A stretch of DNA of 64,000 bases from Clostridia bacterium (GTDB lineage: Bacteria; Bacillota; Clostridia; Oscillospirales; Acutalibacteraceae): the NCBI GenBank assembly GCA_017416285.1, contig JAFQCU010000036.1, positions 62,001 through 126,000 on the forward strand. Direction: 5' to 3'. Below are positions 1 through 9,114 of the stretch, piece by piece. The position numbers and the translations under genes are program-made. Position 1 is the stretch's first letter, and each line of letters begins with the position of its first letter. The notes beneath the pieces were generated by a model. The model was not told the origin of the DNA. It searched no databases and worked only from the letters and a program-made list of their open reading frames with translations.

Positions 1-1
1 G

Positions 2-709
2 TTAGCATTTGAACAAATTAAAGAGAAACGGCCAGTTAAATATTTGCTTTTAATTGGATTGGCTTATTTATTTCACAAATCTTCAATTGTATTTTTGCCA
101 TTTTATATTATCGGAAAACGAAGAATTACAGACCTTGATATTCCGATTTTTACGGTTGGGATAGTTGCAATATACGCAAATCGGGCATTCGTTTTCGATT
201 TGATAAAATCATTCACATCGTATAATTATTTTGAACAGCTTAATCATAATGAACCTGTTAATTTTTCGATAATGATTTACGGTACGACTTTGCTGGCATT
301 ATTACTTTGTGTTGTGTTGACATCACGGAAAAAGCGACAGCTAATAGAACAGTATGATTTATCGCAAAATGCTAATATATATAGTTATTCAAAAATGAGA
401 CGACTTTTTCAAAATGATTTGCTCCGCCAAGAAGTGCGAAAAGATGGCGAATTGTCACTGTACTCTCAATATGCTAATGCAATGATATTGGCGAGCTTGT
501 TTATGCCGCTTGTTGCTATAAATGGCGCTGTAAGACGAATAGTAATGTATTTTGCATTATTTATGATTCTCCTATTACCAAAAGTATTCCGTGAATTCAT
601 GGATCCGCAAATTAGGCGGGTGTGTAAAATTATATTGGGAGTTATACTTACGTATTTGTTATTAAGTGGTGTTAAAGGTTCCTCTTATGAGTATTATTTG
701 TTCTTTTAG
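2..709 (+). CDS. EpsG-like polysaccharide polymerase, 5' end cut by the window
   Basis: The reading frame is open to the first bases of the window, so this is the C-terminal part (235 residues visible) of a longer multi-pass membrane protein. A hydrophobic stretch with an HKSS motif near the visible N-terminus, three to four further hydrophobic segments, and a charged cytoplasmic loop rich in K/R/Q (about residues 95-150) match the C-terminal half of EpsG/Wzy-type proteins, which join oligosaccharide repeat units at the membrane. The position directly before a glycosyltransferase and sugar-nucleotide genes supports this. It ends 11 bases before the next start codon, so it is co-transcribed with that gene. 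Family assignment is by topology and context; no catalytic residue is recognised. Confidence 0.6.
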   Translation, partial: LAFEQIKEKRPVKYLLLIGLAYLFHKSSIVFLPFYIIGKRRITDLDIPIFTVGIVAIYANRAFVFDLIKSFTSYNYFEQLNHNEPVNFSIMIYGTTLLALLLCVVLTSRKKRQLIEQYDLSQNANIYSYSKMRRLFQNDLLRQEVRKDGELSLYSQYANAMILASLFMPLVAINGAVRRIVMYFALFMILLLPKVFREFMDPQIRRVCKIILGVILTYLLLSGVKGSSYEYYLFF

Positions 710-720
710 GAGAGGTAGAA

Positions 721-1671
721 ATGAAGTTTAATATATTAATGCCGGCTTATAATGCCGCAAATGACATTGATAAGGCTATAAAGAGCGTGCTTGAGCAAAC
801 TTTTAAAAATTTCTGTTTAATTATTGTAAATGATGGATCTACTGATAACACATCTGAAATATTAAACAAGTTTTCTAACGAAAATCGAATCAAAATCATT
901 TCACAAAGCAATACAGGAATTGCGGGAGCTTATAAAAAAGCATTTGAATATATAGATGGCGATTATGTAATGTTTTTAGATAGTGATGATGCACTTGTAT
1001 CAAATGCTTTAGAAGAAATATCAGAAATTATTGAGCAAACACAATCGGATATTGTGCAGTTTGGGATATCGTATTTTGATGAAAATTGGTCACACAAATG
1101 GGATCTTATTTTTCCTGATAAAGAAATTACTTCTAATAAAAAAATTATGTTGGATTATTTTCAAGGATTAAACGATGGCAGTAACAGACCAAATTTGGGT
1201 ATAAGAGCGTATAAGGCAAATCTTATTTCTAATTTTATATTTCCGCCAATTGGTTCTTTGGGGATAGATGAAATATTAAATCTTTTTGCTATGACGCAAT
1301 GTAATAAAATTACTTTTATTTCAAAACAATTTTATCTCTGTCAACAACGCATAAATTCCGTATCGAGAATAAAACCGTCACAACAAAAGGTGTCTGGCAT
1401 TTTACTTTCTCAAAAAGAAATGGAAAAGATTTTGATTCCGCAGCATTCTGAATTTATGGATTTGCTTTATATAAAATTTATTAAATTTTATATAAGTCAT
1501 CTAAATATAATAAAAAAAATGCCCACATATAAAACTTATCAAGAAGACTTTGAGCGTCATATTTCAATAGTGAAAAACTCTTCAAGAATACAACTGAACA
1601 TGAAACTTAAATTGCGAATATCACTTCTTGTCAACTTTCCATTTTTATCAACTATATTATCAAGAAATTAG
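721..1671 (+). CDS. Family 2 glycosyltransferase
   Basis: 316-residue GT-A glycosyltransferase that transfers a sugar from a nucleotide donor to the growing surface polysaccharide on the cytoplasmic face. The N-terminus carries the family hallmark ILMPAYNAA followed by VNDGSTDNT (about residues 5-45), and a DSDD metal/nucleotide-binding motif lies near residue 88. The start ATG follows GGAGAGG at 709-715 with good spacing. No transmembrane segment is evident, so it is a peripheral or soluble enzyme. Donor and acceptor cannot be read from sequence; the downstream FucNAc genes make an amino-sugar donor plausible. Confidence 0.88.
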   Translation: MKFNILMPAYNAANDIDKAIKSVLEQTFKNFCLIIVNDGSTDNTSEILNKFSNENRIKIISQSNTGIAGAYKKAFEYIDGDYVMFLDSDDALVSNALEEISEIIEQTQSDIVQFGISYFDENWSHKWDLIFPDKEITSNKKIMLDYFQGLNDGSNRPNLGIRAYKANLISNFIFPPIGSLGIDEILNLFAMTQCNKITFISKQFYLCQQRINSVSRIKPSQQKVSGILLSQKEMEKILIPQHSEFMDLLYIKFIKFYISHLNIIKKMPTYKTYQEDFERHISIVKNSSRIQLNMKLKLRISLLVNFPFLSTILSRN

Positions 1672-1688
1672 TCAGGAGGATATATAAA

Positions 1689-2777
1689 ATGATTCCGTTA
1701 GTAAAAACACATATTGCTCCACCCGAAGAAATGATGCCAGCAATTGAAAAAATTCTTTATAGCGGTTATATTGCCGAAGGACAAGCTGTGTATGATTTTG
1801 AAGAACGATTTGGTAAATATGTAAAAAACCCTTTGACACTTGCGCTAAATTCAGGTACCGCAGCGCTTCACATTGCATTATTGTTGTTAAATATAGGCCC
1901 TGGAGATGAAGTTATTAGCACCGCTCTTACTGCTGAGCCTACTAATACTACAATTGCTCTTACTGGTGCAAAAATTGTTTGGGCAGATATCGATCCACAA
2001 ACAGGTCTTCTTTCACCGGAGAGCGTAGAGGAAAAGATCACTGAAAACACGAAAGCAATTATGTTGGTTCATTATGCTGGCATGGTGTGTGATATGGACA
2101 AATTTAATGCGATTTCTCAAAAATATAATATACCGATTATAGAAGATACTGCTCACGCATTGGGCGCTTGTTATAACGGTAAACCAATCGGTTCAAACTC
2201 TAGATTTACAGCCTTTTCATTTCAGGCAATAAAGCATTTCACAACCGTTGACGGTGGTGCTCTTTCATTAACTAACGAAGAAGATTATGTTGCTGCACGA
2301 AAATTAAGATGGTTTGGTCTTGATAAAAAAGTTCCTAGATTACAAAATGATATTACACGTGCTGGGTATAAATATGGCATGAATAATGTTACGGCTACCA
2401 TTGGTAGTGTGCAATTGGCTCATCTTAAAGAAACTATAGATAGGCACATTGAAAACGGAAAATATTTTGATAAAATGTTATCCAATATTCCAGGTGTGTA
2501 TTTGCTTAATTATTACGATAACACGATGCCTTCTTATTGGTTGTATACTATGAAAGTTGAAGATCGTGATAATTTCATAAAGAAAATGGAAGAAGTGGGG
2601 GTAACTGCTTCACCGCTTCATCATAGAAGTGACACACATAGTGTTTTTGCTGATTCGAAATGTGATTTGCCGAATTTGGACGCTTTTTACCAATCCTTTG
2701 TACATATCCCCTGTGGTTGGTGGGTAACAGACGAAGAACGTGAATTGATTGTAAATACCATTAAAAAGGGGTGGTAG
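1689..2777 (+). CDS. DegT/DnrJ/EryC1/StrS-family sugar aminotransferase
   Basis: 362-residue PLP-dependent fold type I protein of the family that transaminates keto-sugar nucleotides. Key features are all present: the phosphate-binding NSGTAAL motif at residues 54-60, Asp153 in EDTAHALG (contact to the PLP ring nitrogen), and the Schiff-base Lys182 in SFQAIKHFTTVDGG. It should therefore be an active aminotransferase or related PLP enzyme. The start ATG follows CAGGAGGATATATAAA. The next gene begins 2 bases after its stop and encodes a clear paralogue; both proteins share the CGWW segment near the C-terminus. The sugar substrate is unknown. Confidence 0.88.
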   Translation: MIPLVKTHIAPPEEMMPAIEKILYSGYIAEGQAVYDFEERFGKYVKNPLTLALNSGTAALHIALLLLNIGPGDEVISTALTAEPTNTTIALTGAKIVWADIDPQTGLLSPESVEEKITENTKAIMLVHYAGMVCDMDKFNAISQKYNIPIIEDTAHALGACYNGKPIGSNSRFTAFSFQAIKHFTTVDGGALSLTNEEDYVAARKLRWFGLDKKVPRLQNDITRAGYKYGMNNVTATIGSVQLAHLKETIDRHIENGKYFDKMLSNIPGVYLLNYYDNTMPSYWLYTMKVEDRDNFIKKMEEVGVTASPLHHRSDTHSVFADSKCDLPNLDAFYQSFVHIPCGWWVTDEERELIVNTIKKGW

Positions 2778-2779
2778 GA

Positions 2780-3841
2780 ATGAAAACGGTACCTCTTTAT
2801 AAACCGTATATGCCGGAACTGCCCGAATTGAATAATATCCTTCATTCTGGCCAGTTGGCCTATGGCACTTATACCAGAGAATTTGAGGAAAAATTAAAAA
2901 AATTTTTTGGAACACAATATCTTATAGTCACGAATTCTTTCAATACCGCAATATCTGTTGCTATTACTACGTTGGGGCTTTCGTTTGGTGATGAAGTATT
3001 GGCATCGCCTATGGCATGCCTTGCGTCTACACAGCCCTACTTATCTTCTGGATTACAAATTAGATGGGCAGACGTTGACAACAAATTGGGTGCATTGGAT
3101 CCGGAAAGTGTTCGGCAAAGAATAACCTCGAATACAAAGGCTATTGTACACAATCATTTTTGCGGATATCCTGGATATATTGATGAAATAAATAAAATAG
3201 CCGCAGAGCATGGAATACCAGTTATTGACGATTGTATAGAGGGATTTGGTAGTGAATATAAAGGAAAAAAATTAGGTTCTCTAGGAACCGATGTTACCGT
3301 ATTTTCTCTCACCGCAGTTCGAATTCCTAATACTATAGATGGTGGAATCGTTATTTTTAAAAATGAGGAATTATATAAGAAAAGTCTTTTGATTCGAGAT
3401 TGTGGTATTGATAGAAGTAATTTTCGTGATTCCATTGGTGAAATTAACCCCGAGTGCGATATAAACATTATAGGATATAGTGCCACAATGAGTAATGTAA
3501 ATGGTTATATCGGCAGTCGCCAAATGGATAAAGTAGAACACATCCTTGAGATGCAACGTTGTCGGGCGAGAGAATGGGAAAGGAATTTATCGTATCTGGA
3601 TGATGTGAGATCTATACAGAAAGATTTTCACAATCCCAATTATTGGGTATATGGAATTAGAGCCAATGATAAAAGGAAAACGATTTTGGAATTTAGAGAA
3701 AAAGGTTATTATGCTTCGGGTGTCCATATAAACAATAATATATACAGTATCTTTGGAGACTATGTGGATTTGCCGGGGACGAATGATTTTTATTCGCATT
3801 TCGTGGCTTTGCCTTGTGGTTGGTGGATGTGTGAGGAGTAA
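2780..3841 (+). CDS. DegT-family paralogue lacking the PLP lysine
   Basis: 353 residues, paralogous to the preceding aminotransferase along its whole length. At the Schiff-base position the lysine is replaced by Arg181 (SLTAVRIPNTIDGG against SFQAIKHFTTVDGG). The phosphate-binding NSGTAAL has become NSFNTAI (residues 52-58). The ring-binding Asp is kept (Asp151). The C-terminus stops just after CGWW, about 20 residues shorter than the neighbour. A GTG at 2771 lies inside the AGGGGTGG ribosome site, so the ATG at 2780 is taken as the start. Seen: loss of the catalytic lysine. Inferred: a pseudo-enzyme partner in a heterodimer, or a PLP enzyme with altered chemistry; ColD-type dehydratases of this family also lack the lysine but have histidine there. 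Confidence 0.8.
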   Translation: MKTVPLYKPYMPELPELNNILHSGQLAYGTYTREFEEKLKKFFGTQYLIVTNSFNTAISVAITTLGLSFGDEVLASPMACLASTQPYLSSGLQIRWADVDNKLGALDPESVRQRITSNTKAIVHNHFCGYPGYIDEINKIAAEHGIPVIDDCIEGFGSEYKGKKLGSLGTDVTVFSLTAVRIPNTIDGGIVIFKNEELYKKSLLIRDCGIDRSNFRDSIGEINPECDINIIGYSATMSNVNGYIGSRQMDKVEHILEMQRCRAREWERNLSYLDDVRSIQKDFHNPNYWVYGIRANDKRKTILEFREKGYYASGVHINNNIYSIFGDYVDLPGTNDFYSHFVALPCGWWMCEE

Positions 3842-3844
3842 TAT

Positions 3845-4372
3845 ATGAAATTTATTTTAACAAATCACGATGAATTAACAGAAAAACAATTATATAATAT
3901 AGCAAATATTAAATCACAACATTGGGTTTATCCTATTGATTCGCAGATAGACTGGATACAAAATGTATATAAAAAAAGTGATACACACATTTTTTTAATG
4001 GATAATGATGTTCTAATAGGTTATGTTGCTATTGCTGAAATATCTATTGTTGCTGACGAAAAGAACCTTAATGTGTTTGGGATCAGTTGCCTGTGCGTAG
4101 ATAAAAGATATCTTAACAATGGTTACGGTTCGTTAATTATGGAACGTGCTTTAAGATTTGCTAAGGATAATGAGAAAAGTATTTGTTTATTATGCAAAGA
4201 AAAACTAGTGAGGTTTTATGAGAGATGTGGCTATGTGGCTATTAATCCCAAAAACATTTTTGTTGAACAATCAAACTATAATTACAAATTAATGATTTAC
4301 GATGGCATCAAGAACAACGAAATTGAAACATTGATAAGAGCGCAAAATATATCGATTGATAGAAATTTTTAA
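3845..4372 (+). CDS. GNAT-family N-acetyltransferase
   Basis: 175-residue acetyltransferase starting 3 bases after the preceding stop. The GNAT core is visible: a beta strand with CLCVDKRYLNNGYGSLIMERA (about residues 82-103), corresponding to the V-x-x-x-x-R/Q-x-x-G-x-G/A acetyl-CoA pyrophosphate loop, then KLVRFYERCGYV near residue 120-130, the typical C-terminal strand-helix. In this operon it could acetylate an amino group placed by the upstream aminotransferase; that link is inference from position only. A protein or small-molecule acetyltransferase cannot be excluded. Confidence 0.75.
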   Translation: MKFILTNHDELTEKQLYNIANIKSQHWVYPIDSQIDWIQNVYKKSDTHIFLMDNDVLIGYVAIAEISIVADEKNLNVFGISCLCVDKRYLNNGYGSLIMERALRFAKDNEKSICLLCKEKLVRFYERCGYVAINPKNIFVEQSNYNYKLMIYDGIKNNEIETLIRAQNISIDRNF

Positions 4373-4393
4373 AAGAATAATGGAGGAAAAACG

Positions 4394-5431
4394 ATGTTTA
4401 AAAACAAAACACTTTTAATAACTGGAGGTACTGGTTCGTTTGGCAATGCAGTACTAAATCGTTTTTTAAGGACCGATATCGGTGAAATCAGAATTTTTTC
4501 TAGAGATGAAAAAAAACAGGATGATATGCGTCATGAGTTTCAGGCAAAAATGCCCGAGGTCGCAGAAAAAATCAAGTTTTACATTGGTGACGTTCGGGAT
4601 ATTGCGTCAGTTAGAAATGCCATGCATGGTGTTGATTATATTTTTCACGCCGCCGCTCTTAAGCAAGTCCCATCTTGTGAATTTTTTCCTGTAGAAGCCG
4701 TAAAAACAAATGTATTGGGTACTGACAATGTGCTTACCGCTGCAATTGAAGCGGGCGTGTCTAACATCGTTTGTCTTTCGACGGATAAAGCTGCTTATCC
4801 CGTTAATGCAATGGGTACATCAAAGGCCATGATGGAAAAGGTTATAGTTGCCAAGTCGCGCACTATTTCTTCAGAAAAAACCAAGATTTGTTGTACCCGT
4901 TACGGTAATGTAATGTGTAGCCGTGGCTCGGTTATTCCTCTTTGGATAGAACAGATTAAAGCTGGTAAAAACATCACCATCACCGAACCGAAAATGACCA
5001 GATTTATAATGTCATTAGATGAGGCTGTGGATTTGGTACTATTTGCTTTTGAAAATGGTAAATCAGGCGACATATTAGTACAAAAAGCACCCGCTTGTAC
5101 CATAGAAACGTTGGCTAAGGCTGTTATAGAATTGTTTGCGCCAGACACAGAAATTAATGTTATTGGTATTCGCCATGGCGAAAAAATGTACGAAACTCTT
5201 TTAACAAATGAAGAATGTGCAAATGCAACCGATATGGGGCAGTTCTATCGTGTTCCTTGCGATAGTCGTGGATTAAACTATGATAAGTATTTTAAGGAAG
5301 GCAATATTGAACGCAATCCTTTAACAGAATTTGATTCGAATAACACTGAATTACTTAATGTTGAAGAGGTAAAAGAAAAATTGCTCTCGCTTGCATATAT
5401 ACGAGAAGAACTAGCACAGTGGAAAAAATAA
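4394..5431 (+). CDS. fnlA: UDP-N-acetylglucosamine 4,6-dehydratase/5-epimerase (first step to UDP-L-FucNAc)
   Basis: 345-residue extended SDR of the CapE/FnlA/WbjB type. It converts UDP-GlcNAc to the 4-keto-6-deoxy intermediate and inverts C5, the first step in UDP-N-acetyl-L-fucosamine synthesis. The N-terminal NAD(P)-binding motif TGGTGSFG is at residues 9-16. The active-site region reads STDKAAYPVNAMGTSKAMME, where Met replaces the usual SDR tyrosine of YxxxK, as in CapE. A strong GGAGG precedes the ATG. The two following genes encode the next two enzymes in order, which fixes the pathway. capE and wbjB are synonyms. Confidence 0.9.
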   Translation: MFKNKTLLITGGTGSFGNAVLNRFLRTDIGEIRIFSRDEKKQDDMRHEFQAKMPEVAEKIKFYIGDVRDIASVRNAMHGVDYIFHAAALKQVPSCEFFPVEAVKTNVLGTDNVLTAAIEAGVSNIVCLSTDKAAYPVNAMGTSKAMMEKVIVAKSRTISSEKTKICCTRYGNVMCSRGSVIPLWIEQIKAGKNITITEPKMTRFIMSLDEAVDLVLFAFENGKSGDILVQKAPACTIETLAKAVIELFAPDTEINVIGIRHGEKMYETLLTNEECANATDMGQFYRVPCDSRGLNYDKYFKEGNIERNPLTEFDSNNTELLNVEEVKEKLLSLAYIREELAQWKK

Positions 5432-5500
5432 TATGATAATATTGTTTATTTAATTCCAATCCGTACCGATGTTTCAAAAATCCACCAATGGGAGTGTAGT

Positions 5501-6706
5501 ATGAATATTTTGGTGACTGGCGCTAACGGTTTTGTCGGAAAAAACCTGACAGCTGTCCTAATGAATATAAAAGAAGGGAAAGATAGAACTCATCCAGATA
5601 TACCAATAGATGAATTATATCTTTATGACATTGATTCAAATAGAGCTCTGCTAGAAGCAGCGTGTGAGAGAGCAGATTTCGTATTTAATCTTGCAGGTGT
5701 GAATCGCCCCCAGAATCAGGATGAATTTATGCAGGGGAATTTTGGCTTCGCTAATGAACTCCTTAATACGTTAAAAAAATATAAAAACACATGTCCCGTT
5801 ATGCTTGCATCATCTCTTCAGGCCACTTTAATTGGGCGATATGATAGTGAATACGGCAGGAGTAAAAAGGCCGGTGAAGATTTGTTTTTTGATTATTCTA
5901 ATGATACCGGTGCCAAGGTTTTAGTTTATCGTTTTCCAAATCTTTTTGGTAAATGGTGTAGACCCAATTACAATAGCGTTATAGCAACATTTTGTCATAA
6001 TATGGCAAATGATATACCTGTTATTGTTAATGATCCTAGTGTAGAATTAGAATTACTTTATATAGATGATTTAATATCGGAAATGTTAGATGCTCTTATT
6101 GGATGTGAACACCATTGTTGTTTTGATGGCGTTCGGACTGTTTTTTGTGAGGATGGAAAATTTTGTGCAGCCCCCACCACACATAAGGTCACATTAGGCG
6201 AGATTGTTTATTTGCTTAATGAATTTAAAAATCAACCGCAAACACTTATGATGCCGGAAATTCCCAAGAATAGTTTTGCAAAGAAGTTATATTCTACATA
6301 TATATCATATTTACCGTATAATCAATGTGTTTTTCCTTTAAAGATGAATATTGATGACCGTGGTTCATTTACCGAACTGTTAAGAACGAATAACAATGGT
6401 CAGTTTTCTGTTAATGTTTCTAAACCTGGAATAACGAAAGGGCAGCATTGGCACAATTCAAAATGGGAGATTTTTATTGTGGTTTCCGGCGAGGCATTAA
6501 TACAACAAAGAAAAATTGGAACTGATGATGTTTTGGAGTTTAGGGTGTCGGGAGAAAAAATTGAAGCAGTTCATATGCTGCCGGGCTATACGCATAATAT
6601 AATCAATTTATCTAAAACCGATGATTTAATAACATTAATGTGGGCCAACGAAGAGTTTGACCCTAAACATCCTGATACTTTTTTTGAGGTGGTTAAAAAT
6701 GATTAG
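5501..6706 (+). CDS. fnlB: CapF-type bifunctional SDR reductase/cupin epimerase of the UDP-L-FucNAc pathway
   Basis: 401 residues with two domains: an N-terminal SDR domain (TGANGFVG at residues 6-13, YGRSK catalytic motif near residue 124) and a C-terminal cupin domain from about residue 275, with the metal-binding histidines in KGQHWHNSKWE. This is the architecture of CapF/FnlB, in which the cupin epimerises C3 and the SDR domain reduces C4 of the FnlA product to give UDP-L-6-deoxytalose-type NAc sugar. It starts 69 bases after fnlA with GGGAG before the ATG. Its last bases overlap the start of fnlC, indicating translational coupling. Confidence 0.9.
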   Translation: MNILVTGANGFVGKNLTAVLMNIKEGKDRTHPDIPIDELYLYDIDSNRALLEAACERADFVFNLAGVNRPQNQDEFMQGNFGFANELLNTLKKYKNTCPVMLASSLQATLIGRYDSEYGRSKKAGEDLFFDYSNDTGAKVLVYRFPNLFGKWCRPNYNSVIATFCHNMANDIPVIVNDPSVELELLYIDDLISEMLDALIGCEHHCCFDGVRTVFCEDGKFCAAPTTHKVTLGEIVYLLNEFKNQPQTLMMPEIPKNSFAKKLYSTYISYLPYNQCVFPLKMNIDDRGSFTELLRTNNNGQFSVNVSKPGITKGQHWHNSKWEIFIVVSGEALIQQRKIGTDDVLEFRVSGEKIEAVHMLPGYTHNIINLSKTDDLITLMWANEEFDPKHPDTFFEVVKND

Positions 6707-7880
6707 AACGGATTATTCAGATGTATCTTTTAAAAATAACGATAAACTTAAGCTTTTAATAATAGTAGGAACACGTCCTGAAATTATACGCCTTGCTGCG
6801 GTAATAAACAAGTGCCGCAAATATTTCGATTGTATTTTGGCACATACGGGACAGAACTATGATTATAACCTCAATGGTGTATTCTTTAAGGATTTAAAAC
6901 TCGCAGATCCTGAGGTTTATATGGATGCGGTGGGTGATGATTTGGGAGCGACAATCGGTAATATTATCAACTGTTCCTATAAATTGATGAACCAAATCAA
7001 ACCGGATGCGCTATTAATTTTGGGTGACACAAATTCTTGTCTTTCGGCAATTCCAGCAAAAAGATTACATATTCCTATTTTCCACATGGAAGCAGGCAAT
7101 CGTTGCAAAGACGAATGCTTGCCCGAAGAGACAAACAGGCGCATAGTGGATATTATCTCTGATGTTAATTTAGCTTATTCTGAACATGCTCGTCGGTATT
7201 TACACGAATGTGGTTTGCCAAAAGAACGTATTTATGTTACGGGTTCACCTATGGCAGAGGTATTGCATCAAAATCTTGCCGACATTGAAAATTCTGATAT
7301 TTTATCTCGTTTAAAGCTTGAACCCCAAAAATATATTCTATTATCAGCACATAGAGAAGAAAACATTGATACCCAAAAGAATTTTATTTCACTCTTTAAT
7401 GGTATTAATAAAATAGCCCGAACATATGATATGCCTATTTTATATTCCTGTCATCCAAGAAGTAAAAAACGCCTTGAAGAAAGTGGCTTCGAGCTGGATT
7501 CACGCGTGATCCAACATGAACCACTTGGGTTTCACGACTATAACAATCTTCAAATGAATGCTTTTGCCGTTATATCGGATAGCGGAACACTGCCCGAAGA
7601 ATCAAGCTTTTTTACAAGCGTTGGCAGACCTTTTCCGGCGGTCTGTATTCGCACTTCTACAGAGCGTCCCGAAGCGCTCGATAAGGCTTGTTTTGTGCTT
7701 GCCGGAATCGAGGGCGATGGATTGATTCAAGCGGTGAATACTGCAATAGACATGAACAAAAATGGGGATTGGGGCATTCCAGTTCCAACCTATATTGAAG
7801 AAAACGTTTCCACAAAAGTAGTAAAACTTATCCAGTCCTATACCGGAGTAGTAAATAAAATGGTGTGGAGAAAAAATTAA
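6699..7880 (+). CDS. fnlC: UDP-sugar 2-epimerase (CapG/FnlC type), last step to UDP-L-FucNAc
   Basis: 393-residue non-hydrolysing UDP-GlcNAc 2-epimerase homologue. Family motifs: VGTRPEIIRL at the N-terminus, HTGQNYD, GDTNSCLS, HMEAGNRC, PEETNRR, and SAHREENID in the second domain. In the FnlABC order this enzyme inverts C2 to produce UDP-N-acetyl-L-fucosamine. The ATG at 6699 is chosen because it follows GAGGTGG at 6686-6692 and overlaps the fnlB stop by 8 bases; the frame extends further upstream inside fnlB without a ribosome site. Function as the FucNAc enzyme rather than WecB (ManNAc) rests on the two neighbours. Confidence 0.9.
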   Translation: MIRTDYSDVSFKNNDKLKLLIIVGTRPEIIRLAAVINKCRKYFDCILAHTGQNYDYNLNGVFFKDLKLADPEVYMDAVGDDLGATIGNIINCSYKLMNQIKPDALLILGDTNSCLSAIPAKRLHIPIFHMEAGNRCKDECLPEETNRRIVDIISDVNLAYSEHARRYLHECGLPKERIYVTGSPMAEVLHQNLADIENSDILSRLKLEPQKYILLSAHREENIDTQKNFISLFNGINKIARTYDMPILYSCHPRSKKRLEESGFELDSRVIQHEPLGFHDYNNLQMNAFAVISDSGTLPEESSFFTSVGRPFPAVCIRTSTERPEALDKACFVLAGIEGDGLIQAVNTAIDMNKNGDWGIPVPTYIEENVSTKVVKLIQSYTGVVNKMVWRKN

Positions 7881-7901
7881 TTATAATTGAGTTGAAATAA
7901 T

Positions 7902-9065
7902 ATGTCGTCTATAACGAAACTTTTTTTAATTGTTATCCGTGCATTTGTAACAAATTCTAAAATTGATCCAAATTTGAAATCACAATTTACAATCGATGTG
8001 ATTGAAAAACTTTTTATTATTGCAAAATCGCATGATGTCGTACAAATTGTTTCGGATGTTTTATTTAAAAATGATATGCTTCCTATAGGGGAAGAAATAA
8101 CAAAAAAATACCAAAAATGTCAAATCAATGCTTTACATCGATATATGAACATTGAGCGTGAACAGCAAACGATATATAAATTGTTTGAAGACAATGCTAT
8201 AGAGTTTATTCCATTGAAAGGCGCCGTGATTAGGCAATACTATCCTGAACCATATATGCGAACAAGTTGCGATATTGATATATTGGTACATGAAGAGGAC
8301 TTGGAAAGAGCGAAAAATGCCCTGGTTTCTGCTCTTAATTATAAAAGCAGTGAAAAGATTAGTTTTCATGATATATCTTTATTTTCGCTGGGTGGTATAC
8401 ACTTGGAGTTGCATTATAATCTCAAAGAGAAACGACAAAACCTTGACGAATTGTTGGGCAAGGTCTGGGATTACGCTGTAAATACAAAAGAGGGAAAGTA
8501 TTTTAAACTTCAGTCGCCGGAATTTTATATTTTCTATCATATTGCTCATATGGCGAATCACTTTTTGCGTGGGGGTTGCGGAATAAGGACATTTATAGAC
8601 TTATATTTTATTGAAAAGCATATTGAATTTGACCGTAAAAAATTGACGCTTTTGTTAAGGGAAAGTGAAATTGAAACGTTCTATAACGCTGCATTGCAAT
8701 GTGTTGCCGCTTGGTTTGAAGACGCACCTTCGACTGAAATTGTTGATTTGATTGAAGCATTTGTATTAAAAGGCGGAGTATATGGCACAAGAGAAAATCG
8801 CATTAATATTGACCAAAATAAACAAGGTGGCAAAATTAAATACTTTTTTTCACGTGTATTTATTCCGTACGATAATTTGAAATATAAATATCCTGTTTTG
8901 AAAAAACATAAAATACTGTTGCCGTTAATGTGGATTGTTAGGTTGTTTTCATTTGCTTCCCCGCAAAAAAGAAAAAGAGCACAAAAAGATTTATTAATAC
9001 AAAAAGGGATTTCTGAAGATTCGGAAATAACGGCGGAAAAAATGCTAAAACTTCTTGAAATTTGA
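7902..9065 (+). CDS. Nucleotidyltransferase-fold protein (NTP_transf_5 type)
   Basis: 387 residues. The region around residues 105-130 reads IPLKGAVIRQYYPEPYMR then SCDIDILV, the KG...R...DxD pattern of the uncharacterised nucleotidyltransferase family often found in capsule and polysaccharide loci. A second acidic/histidine element follows (GGIHLELHYNL). The C-terminal third is helical with a basic tail (PQKRKRAQKD). Its role is unknown; nucleotidylation of a sugar, lipid or protein partner are all possible. It is the last gene of the polysaccharide cluster, followed by a terminator. Confidence 0.7.
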   Translation: MSSITKLFLIVIRAFVTNSKIDPNLKSQFTIDVIEKLFIIAKSHDVVQIVSDVLFKNDMLPIGEEITKKYQKCQINALHRYMNIEREQQTIYKLFEDNAIEFIPLKGAVIRQYYPEPYMRTSCDIDILVHEEDLERAKNALVSALNYKSSEKISFHDISLFSLGGIHLELHYNLKEKRQNLDELLGKVWDYAVNTKEGKYFKLQSPEFYIFYHIAHMANHFLRGGCGIRTFIDLYFIEKHIEFDRKKLTLLLRESEIETFYNAALQCVAAWFEDAPSTEIVDLIEAFVLKGGVYGTRENRINIDQNKQGGKIKYFFSRVFIPYDNLKYKYPVLKKHKILLPLMWIVRLFSFASPQKRKRAQKDLLIQKGISEDSEITAEKMLKLLEI

Positions 9066-9114
9066 GTGAGAATTGATGGGGTTTACTGAATTAAAAAGAC
9101 AAATATGAATTTAA

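Noticed and set aside
3154..3486. Open frame antisense to the second DegT gene
   Set aside because: Shadow of a well-supported coding gene with no ribosome site or family motifs; the same holds for most overlapping frames in the window.
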